Source: Engraulis encrasicolus (Eukaryota > Chordata > Actinopteri > Clupeiformes > Engraulidae). Taken from it: a stretch of DNA of 64,000 nt. The translations under genes and the position numbers were made by a program. Below, one piece after another: positions 35,355 to 46,053 of the stretch. Location: contig NC_085876.1 in the NCBI RefSeq assembly GCF_034702125.1, positions 12,894,253-12,958,252 on the forward strand. The letters run 5' to 3'. Numbering within the stretch: position 1 is the first letter of the stretch; each line of letters opens with the position of its first letter. Below the pieces are notes generated by a model. That model made no database searches and was not told the DNA's origin. It worked only from the letters and a program-made list of their open reading frames with translations.

Positions 35355-36708
35355 GTAGTTATTTTGCATGTTGAAAGTCTGCTACAATAATATGTTGTTC
35401 CAAAACGTTACAGTATGTGCTATATGTATGTGCAGTATGTGCCTTAAAGCCTTTCCTCAGACCAGTAAATTACTCTTGTATTTATTTTGTGTTTGTGGAC
35501 ACAGGCATACTCTACTGTATAGTTCTGCTACACTGAATGTATGTGTGTGCTGTATACATGCTTTATGTAATAAATAGTCTATAGCCTATTTATAGGCCTA
35601 TATATAGCACAGGGGCAGGGCATGTATCTAGGTCAAAGCTCCCTCTTGACCAGGTTCCTCCGAAGGTTTTCCCCAACTAAACACCCAAATATACACATTA
35701 TACCCACAGAAAGGTTATTTTGAGCCTGAGTTCACCATATGAAGGTGATTTGGTGTGTATGAAAATTAGTGCATAATTGATAATTTATTCCCTCATTTGC
35801 ATATCTAAACATCAAAATACAAAACACATCCAATACAATTTGTTCTTCTCTCAACATAAATAATTAACTGAGGAAGTTTCATGCTGATATCTATTATTTC
35901 ATTTTTTAGCCTATTCACCTGTAGTAGTCTTACCTTAACAATATATTTATGCTAATTATGCAAATTGCTCAAAGTGCAACTTTGTGCAACCAAGATAAAT
36001 TCTATCCATTCGGCCCATAGATGATATTTCTGCAATAAAACTCAACATTTCCGGGTTCATGAAATCACGACTACACCCGTCTCCAAAAGATTTGTCGCCT
36101 ATCCACCTGTTTGGAATAACAGCTAATAATCTGACTTTCAATTAATCACCTGGCTTCAGAAGTCACTCATATGAAAGCTACAACCCTCCCGAATGAAAAT
36201 GTATGTACAAAAATAAATTTCATGCACCAAAGAAAGATTGACCCTTTATTGAACACAGACAGGGCAGATTTTCACAAGACAAAAGTTTTGTCGCCTATCG
36301 AACATAATGTGAAAATGATCCGATAAGTCACTTCAAAACACTTCAAAACACTTCAAATAGGCCTACGCAGATTGGGTGTCATACTTAATCACTGAATCGC
36401 TCTCACCTCTCCAGAAAATCAACTTTGGCCTTAGGTGTATGTTTAGGGTCATTGTAATCATGGAAAGCAACACAATGAAAATCAATGGAGTTCAATGAGA
36501 GATGGTGACATATTTGCTATTCGTAGAGCAATACATTTTTAACTTCATGATGTAATCAATGATAAAAGCCCTCACACACCAGCAGCATGCATGCAGCTCC
36601 ACATAAGAGCTGTATCCCTCCAATGTTTGACTTTAGGCACCATGTATTTTTTCCCAAATTCTTCACCATTAACACCAAAGAAGTCTCTCCCACTGTCCTG
36701 TCTCAAAT

Positions 36709-36858
36709 GGCTACTAGAGATAGACAGTCACTTGTGCAGAGAAAGACGCTTTCAACAATGACAGCGGACCTCAAGGATGGTCAGTTCTCTTGTCTCAACC
36801 AAAAATAAGTAGGCTAAGAAGACTATTTCATAATGTGGCAAACATGTTTATCCGATGT
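36709..36858. repeat. 150-bp exact copy of the sequence upstream of psmb9
   Basis: From GGCTACTAGAGATAGACAG to TTTATCCGATGT this is identical, base for base as far as I can read, to 40956-41105, in the same orientation. The other copy ends only 18 bp upstream of the psmb9 start codon. The plus-strand open frame across 36587-36808 includes this segment but I do not recognise a product. Confidence 0.9.
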
Positions 36859-36861
36859 CCT

Positions 36862-37017
36862 TCTCAAAACCTAGGACAGTGTCCTTCCAAGTGTATCAGC
36901 CTAATTAGTCACTCCCAGTGATTGGAAATTCTATAGAGTTCACCAAAGAGTATCCAATCACTGGGCGTGACTAATTAGGCTAATACACGTGGAAGGACAC
37001 CTAGGTTTTGAGAAAGG
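36862..37017. mobile_element. Hairpin MITE next to the 150-bp duplicate
   Basis: Left CTTCTCAAAACCTAGGACA and right TGTCC-like/CCTAGGTTTTGAGAAAGG ends are inverted, as are inner AGCCTAATTAGTCAC and GTGACTAATTAGGCT words. The central hairpin matches 26934-26990. Confidence 0.8.
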
Positions 37018-37099
37018 CCCTCTGCTTTGCTATATTGTGATTTAGCCCCTCCTTTCTCCTTTCCCACTCCCTTGATGCAGATGTGCCTGACTAATTACA

Positions 37100-37255
37100 C
37101 ACCTGAATCAGGGGTGGGGTTAAACTTTTTTTTAAACTTCATTCGCATCCATTGTCTTCGCTTTGCCGTGATGAAGACCACTGTGGTCGAAACATGCTGG
37201 CATTTTAATTTCAAGTATGAGTATGAGTTAATAAAGGCTTTTTAATATACCTCCT
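37100..37255 (+). mobile_element. 3' end of a Penelope-like element
   Basis: TGATGA, a stem-loop GACCACTGTGGTC, GAAAC, a small hairpin, and TTAATAAAGGCTTTTTAA follow the same order as the element end at 10364-10440 on the other strand. Nothing else of the element is recognised. Confidence 0.5.
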
Positions 37256-38417
37256 TCTTCCTGTTAAGATACCTCTGAGTGCTTGGGACCTGCTGCTTTT
37301 CTAATTCTGGATTTCCCAACCCCATGAGCACCATTTCGGACTGTTTTTTTCACACACCTGAGCGCCGGGTTGACTTCCCTCTTAACGTTATGTGGTGTTG
37401 ACATGTTACTGATTAGCGTAATATCTCAACAAAATTGGGAGTAAATAGAATTGAAGTCTCCCAATATGTCTTGCCATTTCATGAGGTATAGGCCTACGGA
37501 AAATGCAGCACACACACGCAGCGAAAGTGTTCCTTGATAGAATGCCTGCGTCTGTGTTAAGTGATGCGCACACGCATTGTTTAGGTTTTACAAATTACGG
37601 GGATAAACACGCCAGGCCCAAATTACTGACAGGAAAAGATGGACAATGAGAAAGCGGATGAATAACCAGGAAGACAGGGATGATATTTCTCGCAGAACAA
37701 TTTTGTCTGCACTGTGTGACCTGATCAGAAGAGCTTGATGGCAAGAGCGAGTCTCGTCTCGTTTTGTGTAGGCTATAGGGATGAAATCCACCACTGGACC
37801 AGTTGGCTATCAGCAATCGCCGCGAGAATCAAACCTGTTTGAAATCCGGGTCACCATTCGTGAGTGTATCACGTAGGCTAGTTGAAATAGGCATAGGCTA
37901 GCGGGTGCACGCTTTCGACACCCCAATTTATTTCACGTGGCTACTAGCGGTACTCAGTACCATTGTCTTTGCACCTCACTAATAAGAAGGTATTGGAGTA
38001 ATCTTTGGCCTAATCTGCTAGACGTGGTTCAGCTGTGACTGTGAACACCAAAAGGCTTTGAGAGCAAGTGACATCCCTTTTTCAAGTTGAACCTGATTTC
38101 AATGAACTGCTTCCCTATGGTAATTCAAGGGCATTTTAGCTGTGTTGGTGATTCCATGAAGTGATATTTTACTGTACTAATGAGCTTGCAGAATACTTTT
38201 TTGAGATAAATAACTTCTCATTCCCATCAGAATTATAATGGAAGAGATCTGGTGAGGAGATGAAAGACCTTCAAGCTCCAGAAAGAACCCTAGTTGCCCA
38301 CTAAACTCTTTTGACTAATTAAGTTGCATTAATCAATGCCACTGCATGACAAATTATTCAAATATATCCTGGGTGGTTATGTCATAGTAGTTTATTCTTC
38401 AAAAGGTAAACATTTGA
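37256..38417. other. Gene-free stretch downstream of psmb9
   Basis: No repeat or coding signature recognised. Two overlapping minus-strand frames near 37590-37816 have no recognisable product. Confidence 0.4.
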
Positions 38418-38546
38418 TCACTGATCAAAAAATTTGGGCAAGTCATTGCCAAGAACACACTTCTCCTCAGCTCCTGTTTCATCAATGGTGACAAGATAGG
38501 CCACACCCCCACTGGAGCCATCTCGACTCATCGCCAGTGTCAGAGC

Positions 38547-38594
<48 letters not shown>

Positions 38595-40937
38595 CTTTTA
38601 ATGATCAAATACAATGTAATAGAACCCAAAAATAGCTGTGCAAAACGTGCTTGTGTTAATTGAACACATTTTATTGCACATTTCACAATAGTCACAAATT
38701 CTCTGAATCAGTTCTTCCTGCAGGTTGGAGATGGAACTGTCATTCTTATATAGGAAGCTCAGAAAGCAAATTCGGAAATCCTATTAACACTTTGGAAACT
38801 TTGGAAACAGTATTACTCTGTAAACTTTCATGAAAAGATCAAATTTGGCAATAGGCAACCCAGTTTCAATGAGCAACATAGTGTTGCAGTATCTTTTTGG
38901 ACCATTTCCTGCACAGTGTACCTTTAAAGACTATAAAATACAAATAAACTAACCATTCACAACGAACTGCTGGCACTCTCTGCGGCTCATGTCCTTCCGA
39001 TACTCAGCGTCCACAAAGCCGTAGATGTAGGAGCTGCCGGAGCCACCCACAGCAAACGGCTGTCTGGACAGGAGACCGTTCAGGGTGGCATACACCTGTA
39101 ACCAGAAATATAATAGTGGATGTGTAATCAAGATCTTCCTGTGCAGTCCACAATCAGGGCTCGAACTCAAAACTCCACAACAAACCAAACTCCGGTATGG
39201 GAGACAGATGCGCTGTCAAATGAGCTAAACTGTCAGTTCTGCCACTAGAACTGCCACTAGTTCCAGTTGTAAGATTACCTGGATGAGGCGTCGTGTGGGA
39301 AATTCACTAATGTTCTACTACTGAACTCTGCTAGTTACCATCTGTTGCACATGGATGTGGACAATTTTGGACTTGTTGTCCATGGCTTGCTGGTTTGATT
39401 CTCGACACCCATTGGAGGGAAGTGAATATGATGCGCTCTCAGATTCGGTGCGTTAATACTCTAGGGTAGGTTCATAAACTGATTAGATTTTTAAGGCCAA
39501 CACTTTCAAAATGGATGAATTTTCATTTGGCCCATAACTTCTGAGTGTGTGGATTGATTTGGCCGGTAACACCTTATTTTAATGGTTCACCATCTCAGTG
39601 GATCAACCACATTTAGTACAGTGTAATAACCAGTGTAACAATATTTAATACCATGTAATACCACGTACACTCAAATACATGATTTAGTACAAAAATTGGT
39701 ACATGATGTTACACTGGTATTAAATACTGTTACACTGGTTATTACACTGTACCTAATGTGCTAGATCCACTGTAATAGTGAACCATTAAAGGGGTGTCAT
39801 TTGCCCCATTTTTTTTTTTTACTTCGTTTTCACAATAGTCGTTTGGTTTTAAGACTATGCACATCATTGATCTATGTATAGATATTAAATTTATTTCTTT
39901 TATTTTTTTATTTAACCTATACGTTTATAAAAAGTGGTAGGAATAATTGGGGACTGGAAGCATCGCGTTTCAGGGATATACCTTAAGCAGCAGAAGGCGA
40001 CTGCATAGGCCTAGTTTTGTTATGTTGTGTCTGTGTGACAAAAATGTATTTCTCATTTAGATGTCCTATATGAACACATTAGAATAACATGTTCAACGTG
40101 CCCAAATTTCCCCTGCAACAATTTTGTCTATTTGCAGATCTCTGGTCTGAATTGGACAACAGACTTACCTGTCCTCCTTTTTTCCTGTCCCAGCCAGCGA
40201 CAATGAGATGAGCAGACAGTTCCTCTTTGTATTTGTAGGAGATGTTCTTCACCAACGTGGCTGCAGATCGTACAAGAGGTTCTTCTCCCAGCTCAACACT
40301 TCAAGAATACATCAAGAATAAAAAAAAAAAAACACACACACGCACATTGAGACCCTATCAACAAATTGCATGTGTAAATCCTTAGACATTTAAATAAGTA
40401 TTATATCGAAATGTATTACAACCTACTACCTGTGCACATCCAGCTGATAGTTCACAATTTCAGCAATGGTCTGGGCATCAGCAGCGGAGCCGGACAGGGC
40501 ACAGTAGATCTTATCATGGAGGAGAGACAGCTTATTCATCACCCGGTTCACCACTGATGCACTGAAGAAAACACAAATAGGTCAAAACAAAATAGAGTGA
40601 GTCTACTTGATAAACAACACGCATCAAAGTTGGAGTTCTGCATAAGGGTACTGTATATTGGTATATACTGAAGGCTGCTGCATTATGCACCAAGCCTAGA
40701 AATAACTTACCCAGCTGAAACGCGAGAGTCCGAGCCTAGTACGATGCCTCCATCGAACTCAATGCCTATAATTGTAGTCTGTTGACAAAACAGTGAGAAG
40801 ATAATATGCGTTGAGATTGTGCTGCCTGTAGAAGGTTAAGTACAGTTTAAAACTTTACAATCTGACAACATATGCGTAATGCGTACCCCAGTTTTTACTT
40901 CCTCCGACAACCAGCCCGGTGCAACTTCTTCCAACAT
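38418..40937 (-). CDS. psmb9: PSMB9, immunoproteasome subunit beta1i (LMP2)
   Basis: Beta1i replaces PSMB6 in the 20S core and swaps acidic for hydrophobic cleavage preference, favouring class I ligands. Six in-frame exons: 40937-40887, 40778-40711, 40561-40430, 40298-40169, 39095-38954, 38545-38418; 216 residues. A short 17-residue propeptide ends KTG and the mature chain starts at Thr18 ([11 protein letters not shown]). Catalytic D17 and K33 are in place, V20 and L45 (CALSG) are the beta1i-type S1 residues where beta1 has Thr and Arg, and position 31 is Met (Phe in human). [10 protein letters not shown] and the C-terminal [10 protein letters not shown] match the PSMB9 ending. Exon phases equal those of psmb12, showing common descent. 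Intron 5 carries a GA repeat, a MITE fragment, a tRNA-like SINE and a hairpin element. Confidence 0.93.
38549..38591. repeat. (GA)n microsatellite at psmb9 intron 5 acceptor
   Basis: A pure GA run begins three bases from the exon 6 acceptor; on the coding strand the TC-rich run serves as a long polypyrimidine tract. A similar shorter run adjoins the psmb12 exon 6 acceptor at 46184-46208. Confidence 0.9.
38780..38932. mobile_element. Truncated MITE (AAAGGTACACTGTG family)
   Basis: The segment from TAAACTTTCATGAAAAGATC to CACAGTGTACCTTTAA matches the right half of the element at 14590-14960. The left half is missing. It lies in psmb9 intron 5. Confidence 0.7.
39140..39240 (-). mobile_element. 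tRNA-derived SINE fragment in psmb9 intron 5
   Basis: On the minus strand, GTTTAGCTCATTTGACAGCG looks like a tRNA D-arm/A box, a CTCCCATACC anticodon-arm-like segment follows, and GAGTTCGAGCCC is a B box. It is tRNA-like but too divergent for a functional tRNA. Confidence 0.5.
39566..39790. mobile_element. Foldback MITE in psmb9 intron 5
   Basis: The left half (TTTTAATGGTTCACCATCTC to TGTAATAACCAGTGTAACA) returns inverted in the right half, centred near 39680. The left terminus GGTAACACCTTATT is typical of fish foldback elements. Non-coding. Confidence 0.75.
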
Positions 40938-41132
40938 TTTGAGTAGCAACTGGTAGGCTACTAGAGATAGACAGTCACTTGTGCAGAGAAAGACGCTTTC
41001 AACAATGACAGCGGACCTCAAGGATGGTCAGTTCTCTTGTCTCAACCAAAAATAAGTAGGCTAAGAAGACTATTTCATAATGTGGCAAACATGTTTATCC
41101 GATGTTCAGCATTCCTCTTTCCGGGTTGAACT

Positions 41133-41143
41133 GAAAGTGAAAC
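41133..41143 (-). promoter_or_regulatory. ISRE/IRF element upstream of psmb9
   Basis: The plus strand reads GAAAGTGAAAC, matching GAAANNGAAAC, about 200 bp upstream of the psmb9 start and just outside the 150-bp duplicated segment. The duplicate at 36709-36858 therefore lacks it. Confidence 0.65.
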
Positions 41144-41149
41144 CATAAT

Positions 41150-43300
41150 CGGTAGCGTCATTGCGCACAATGCGCACGCGCGACTGCTACAGACTACTGT
41201 GACAGAGCCAAGAGTAACTTTAGTTAGACACACCTACCCAACTTTTCCCTAAGTCAATAGACCTGGGAACAACCTTAAATTAACATAGTCTCAGCAGGTA
41301 AGGCAGTCTGAGGAACGAGTCAGAGGCACAAGTTTACAGTTAGTATAAAAATATGTTGCTTTAATTTGCTTTTCTTTTATGCAATCATCTTTTCTGTTAA
41401 ATCATGCCAATCATCTCACCCAGCGCAAGGGAATCATTCAGGGCATGAGAGTTCACAGTGCATAGCCTCTATCTGGCTCAGGAGGCTTGCCAGGACAAGG
41501 AGGCCTACAACCTCAATGTGTTAGTGAGGAAAGGAAAGACAATGTTCACACTGCAAACAAAAATAAGAGCACAGCAAACAACCCCAGAAGGGCTTAAATC
41601 AAAATAATCACACAACACAAAAATGGGTTAAGGAAAACACAACAAACAGAAAATAAATCAGGAGGTGACCCAACCTAGGCGGCTGCAAAGCTTGTGGTAT
41701 CAGGCATACACAGTCACTCCAGCCCACTGACACTAACGCACACACACATGCATGCACACACAGTCACATACATAGGGGCACACCACACACCCCCCGCCTG
41801 GTAGCGTGTAGCCCCAGCAAGCGACACATGAGAGCGGGCAGAATGAAGGAGTCAGAGCCACCAGCAGCAGCAGCAGCAACGAGTCCTCACAGCAAGGGGA
41901 AGCGAGATGGCCACAATCTAGCAGGAACAGAACAACAACGGCCCAGGATGTTGCCAGCTCCAAGAGGGCCACAGTGTCAGTACAAATAGTGACCGAATTA
42001 AATCATTAGGCTACATGAAAAACAGGGGACCTACCAAGAGATGGCAATGTCAGATGAATCCAGTAGTCTTACTCGACAGCCGACCAGTTCCTACAGTAAC
42101 GAGATACTATAAACAATATTGCCTGTTACGTTCCATGGTGGCATAACAAAGCACTAATGTAAAGCGAACAATAGTAGGACGCCTACCTGAGTTGTCCAAA
42201 CACAGAGACCTGCACGCCAGCGTTAAGCATACAAACGTGCACTGTATTGGAACCAGGGGAATCCATGAGCAGATCTAGTATAGCAGACCAAACGCCACAA
42301 CAACAAAGTTGTTTCAGTTGCAATAGAGACGGCCGCAAAACAGAAAGAGGTGAAGGCCTTCCATTGAAGGTGAACCCCAAATGGTCCACAGCAGACAACT
42401 GCTTGCATGAACTGCCTGCATTTATAGAACTCCAGCTGACGGCAATTAACTGGTTGCAGCTGAAAGCAATGCCATCAATTAGCAGGGGAGAAAGCAGCCA
42501 CAAGCCGTTGTAGACAGAAATCTTAAAAAGGGAAAACCTTTTCTGTTACACTACAGAGCAATAAGATCTTGTAACGACACCGCTAGGGTATTATTTCTAT
42601 GCAGAGATCATCGGAATAGATAACTGTAGTGTGCCCAGTGTGATCACTGCAGTAGTCCGACTTCCTTTCTGTCTCTTCTCCTACCTGTACTCCACTGTAG
42701 TCATAGCCTACAACAAGGCATTGGCTTCACGGTGCTCTCAAAACATATTTATGCCTAATGTTATGTAAGCCAGCACTGATGCCATGAAAAAACTTCAACA
42801 TACAGCCGCTGAAAAAATCTGATTCGAAATGATTATTTTACTATTAGCCTATGCCTAGTTGGCCTATGCGTTTGAGTAAACTGAACATTGCCGTTTCATT
42901 CTAACTTCCACATTTCCTCTGAATTTCGAATGACAATATTGTTATTTAGAGCTTTTACTTGCATAAAATGATGAATAATGATATAGGGTTTTTTAATGTA
43001 AAGATGCCATCTTTTCAGACCTCAAAAATGGCAAAGAAAACAAGATTATATGCACTTTTAAAACAACAACTAAAAGTGAAGTATTGACTTAGTAAGAGTT
43101 CAGAAATCAATGGTGGAAATCAGTGGAATAACCTTGATTTTTAATCAGAGCTTTCATGCATCTTGCTATGCTTTCCACTAGTCTTTCACATCGTTCTTGG
43201 ATGACTTTATTCCAGGCCTGGTGCAAGAATTCCAATTGCTGAGTTTGATGACTTGTGAGCATCCATCTTCCTCTTGATCACATTCCAGGGGGGTTCTTAT
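41150..43300. other. Gene-free stretch between psmb9 and psmb12
   Basis: A CA-rich patch lies near 41740-41790 and an (AGC)n-like patch near 41860. Several chance frames cover 41733-42513 but none has a recognisable domain. 42960-43260 is AT-rich with nothing recognised. Confidence 0.4.
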
Positions 43301-43494
43301 TTTTAAAGTATTTTTTGGGGGCTTTTTGGTCTTTATTATGACAGGACAGTATGAGAGGAGACAAGAAATTATTGGGAGAGAGAGATGGGGAAGGGCCGGG
43401 AAATGACCGCGGCCGGACTCGAACCAGGGTCCCCGTGGGCAATGTAAGCCCAAATGTGGTCATTGAAAAACTGCGCTGCACCGCCCCCTCCAGA
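43301..43494 (-). mobile_element. tRNA-derived SINE, copy 1
   Basis: On the minus strand a tRNA-like head (a GGCGCAG-type A box region, CCCACGGGGACC, and B box GGTTCGAGTCC) is followed by a body containing CCATCTCTCTCTCCC and CTGTCCT. It is a diverged relative of the copy at 63482-63664. Confidence 0.7.
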
Positions 43495-43832
43495 GGTTTT
43501 CAATGGAGCTCGGGTGTGGAGTTTGGGCTGGCCATGACAGGGTATTGATGTGGTGATCCTCCATTCACACCTTGATTGACCAAGCTCAAGCTGTGTGTCT
43601 TTAAAACCAGTCCTCAGATTTAGGGCCCATTGTCAGAACAGATGAAAGTTTCAGTCCGAGATAATTTGTGGCTTCAGTCAAGCGTCCTTCACAAAGATGA
43701 GTCTGCCCAATTCCAGCCTTGCTAAAGAAACCCTCAGATCATCATTTTAGACAAATGACCTAAAACTGTATCAGAATGGAAGGCGTCATGTCTTGACCAG
43801 GCCCATGGCTTGACCCAGGAAAGTTTTTAAGG

Positions 43833-45130
43833 GCATTTTCACACTTAGTCCCCTTTAAGTGAACCGACATCAGTCCTCAGTGGACCAAAAAGGAAGGATG
43901 GAAAGCCTTTAATGTAATTTTGTGTGTAATTGGTTTGGCATGTTTGCTTATCTATGTTGTGTTACGATGTAAAGGGTCAGAAGGCGATGAAAACTGAAAG
44001 AAAAGTCAGCGACACCAAGCTCCCGTTGCACTTATTTTTATTACATTAAAATAAGAGCAACGGGAACTTGGTGTCACAGACTTTTCTTTCAGTTTTCATG
44101 TCCTGCACCCAACCTTTTTGAGACGGATGTGCGTGTTTTTCAGTTTTTAACATAGGATCAGAAGGTGCACAGAACAATACAGCCCAATATTATATCCACA
44201 TCACACAGGGGAGACAACGTTTTACCTATAAAAGGTCGGGGTTCAGAGGTCACGGGAGTTTTACAGAGCAAGACCTCAGGACAGGTGGCTCTCGCGTGCT
44301 AGCCGGGCCCGCTAAGCTGTGAGCAGGCAATTGGAGAAATGCCTGCCGAGAGTTTTGCTGTAAACTGACCGGATATTTAGAGAGTGTCTCATAGAGCCTG
44401 TGGAATACCTGAAGATATTTGGATTTTAAGAACTATATGTGGGGTTTTCCCCACAAACCTTGAACACTGAAGAGGAGCGCATGAGAAGTGCTGGGCTTGC
44501 ATTGGTTGCCTACAGAGGGCCTGGAGATTGTGGTGGCCCAGCAAACTCAAGAGCTGTCGCGTGAACTCTGTGATAAACGCTGTGTTCTCTCCCTACAGAC
44601 ATGCATACATTTAGATCATACACTCATACTGCCGCGTTAATGCACACATAACTGTAGGAGTTAGTCAGGGGCAACTAACCACCTTACATGTGTGTGTTCT
44701 TCACAGTGTCTCTGTGTTCTTGTGTAGCCTCTTTTAGGATTTTCACACCTGGTCGCCAACTCAGTCCTCAGTGGACCAAAAAGCGAAACGACAGCAAAAG
44801 GACTCAGTTCCGTTTTGGTTCATAGTGTGAGTGTATTAAATAAAGAACTTGCTGATCTTTCTGGTCCTGTTAGGCTGTATGGTGTGTCACTCTTCTTTTT
44901 TTATCACTCTCGGTCCTCTAGAGCCCTCCTTAAGTGATTACACCTACTCAAAAGTGTAACTCGTCAGAACTCATAAGCTAACCGAACTGAGACCACATCA
45001 ACCAAGGTCTCAGTACGTTTCGCTTCCGAGGGGTCTGGGTGCGCTTTGGAGCATTCGCATATGCGGCAAAAATGCTACTGAGTCACTACTCTGAGTTCGC
45101 TTACTGAAAGGGACCAGGTGTGAAAACGCT
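43833..45130. mobile_element. DNA transposon(s) with TTTTCACACCTGGTCC ends
   Basis: The right end at 45105-45130 (GGGACCAGGTGTGAAAAC) is inverted relative to two left ends: 43833 (GCATTTTCACACTTAGTCCC) and 44734 (GATTTTCACACCTGGTCG), both followed by CAGTCCTCAGTGGACCAAAAAG. So a roughly 400-bp element at 44734-45130 sits beside or inside a longer or duplicated one. 44200-44660 resembles no gene. Confidence 0.6.
43987..44100. repeat. Hairpin-forming inverted repeat
   Basis: TGAAAACTGAAAGAAAAGTC returns inverted as GACTTTTCTTTCAGTTTTCA, and the inner CACCAAGCTCCCGTTGC pairs with GCAACGGGAACTTGGTG. The loop is about 25 bp. Confidence 0.9.
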
Positions 45131-46053
45131 GTTTGAATGAGTGTGTATTTCCTTGCTTCAATGGAATAGCTGACAATGAGCCTGTCCAGAGAGAAGATGG
45201 AGTACAGAGGACAACATGGATGTCCTGAACGAGTACACGGGCAATCACTTTTGATTAGATATGAAAACTGTGTTTGTATAAAAACTTGCTTTGTGAAAGA
45301 GTAATTCTGATCATCCAAATCGACAGCCTTCTTATTGGTCAAGGCAAGATGCTCAACCAAAGCTCTGTTGGGCCAATGCTTTATTTACTGCAAGACACTT
45401 ATGCAATTGGATGTAAACAAGCAAATAAACTGATTGGATGTAAGAAATGGATGCACGCTCTCTGACTCTTCTTCAGAAAAGAAAATGCAGGATTTTCAGC
45501 CAACACATAGACAGATTTAATCTGTTAAGACACACCGTTATAAATTTGCTGTTACCAGAATGGCAATGACCAAGTCATAGCACATTACTAAAGGCCCTGT
45601 GTTATGTCATAGTAGTGTAGTATACTATGGTAGTTAACTTTTCAATGTCTATTACAGCGTGACAGAGGAGGAACAGTGTGCATAATGGGGCTACAGTAGG
45701 TAGAATGGTAAAAAAACAAACATTAGTCTGTTGTGACGATTGGTATCCCTGTGTAAAGTTTAATTTTGTCTTGCAGGAAATGTGATATGGCTAAAAAATT
45801 GCTTACATCCCACTGTTTAAAACAGATTACATCTGTGATATGAAAACAACAGGGAGTGTTCCAGAATATTATACATATATTTAAAAAATAAAATAAAATC
45901 AGGATTTGTACACATGAAGTCAAGTGGTGTTAGTTACTGACAGAGTTTATGCTATTATTAGGCTATATAATAACACAACATATATAATTATATAACATGA
46001 TAATGAGTGAAACTCATATTTATCCTCCTCCAAGAGTGCTTAATACAGTGCTT
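45131..46053. other. Gene-free stretch downstream of psmb12
   Basis: 45538-45672 (TTGCTGTTACCAGAATGGCA onward) is a diverged copy of 3475-3610 in tap2 intron 4 and so is a dispersed repeat. The rest has no recognised feature. Confidence 0.45.

Larger units (their letters stand above)
30966..36057. mobile_element. Large inverted-repeat (foldback-like) structure
   Basis: Outer arms 30966-31060 and 35962-36057 are inverted copies (left GTTGCCTAAAGTTGCACT, right AAAGTGCAACTTTGTGCAAC). Inner arms of about 600 bp, 33411-34010 and 35345-35938, are also inverted copies of each other. The left side holds a tandem array at 31065-31680, with an inverted partial copy at 33060-33180. Smaller elements are nested within. 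No transposase was recognised. Whether this is one transposon or a composite cannot be settled by eye. Confidence 0.55.

Noticed and set aside
36587..36808. Possible small gene ending in the 150-bp duplicated segment
   Set aside because: No recognisable domain; half of the frame is the duplicated psmb9 upstream sequence, which has other reading-frame context at its second site.
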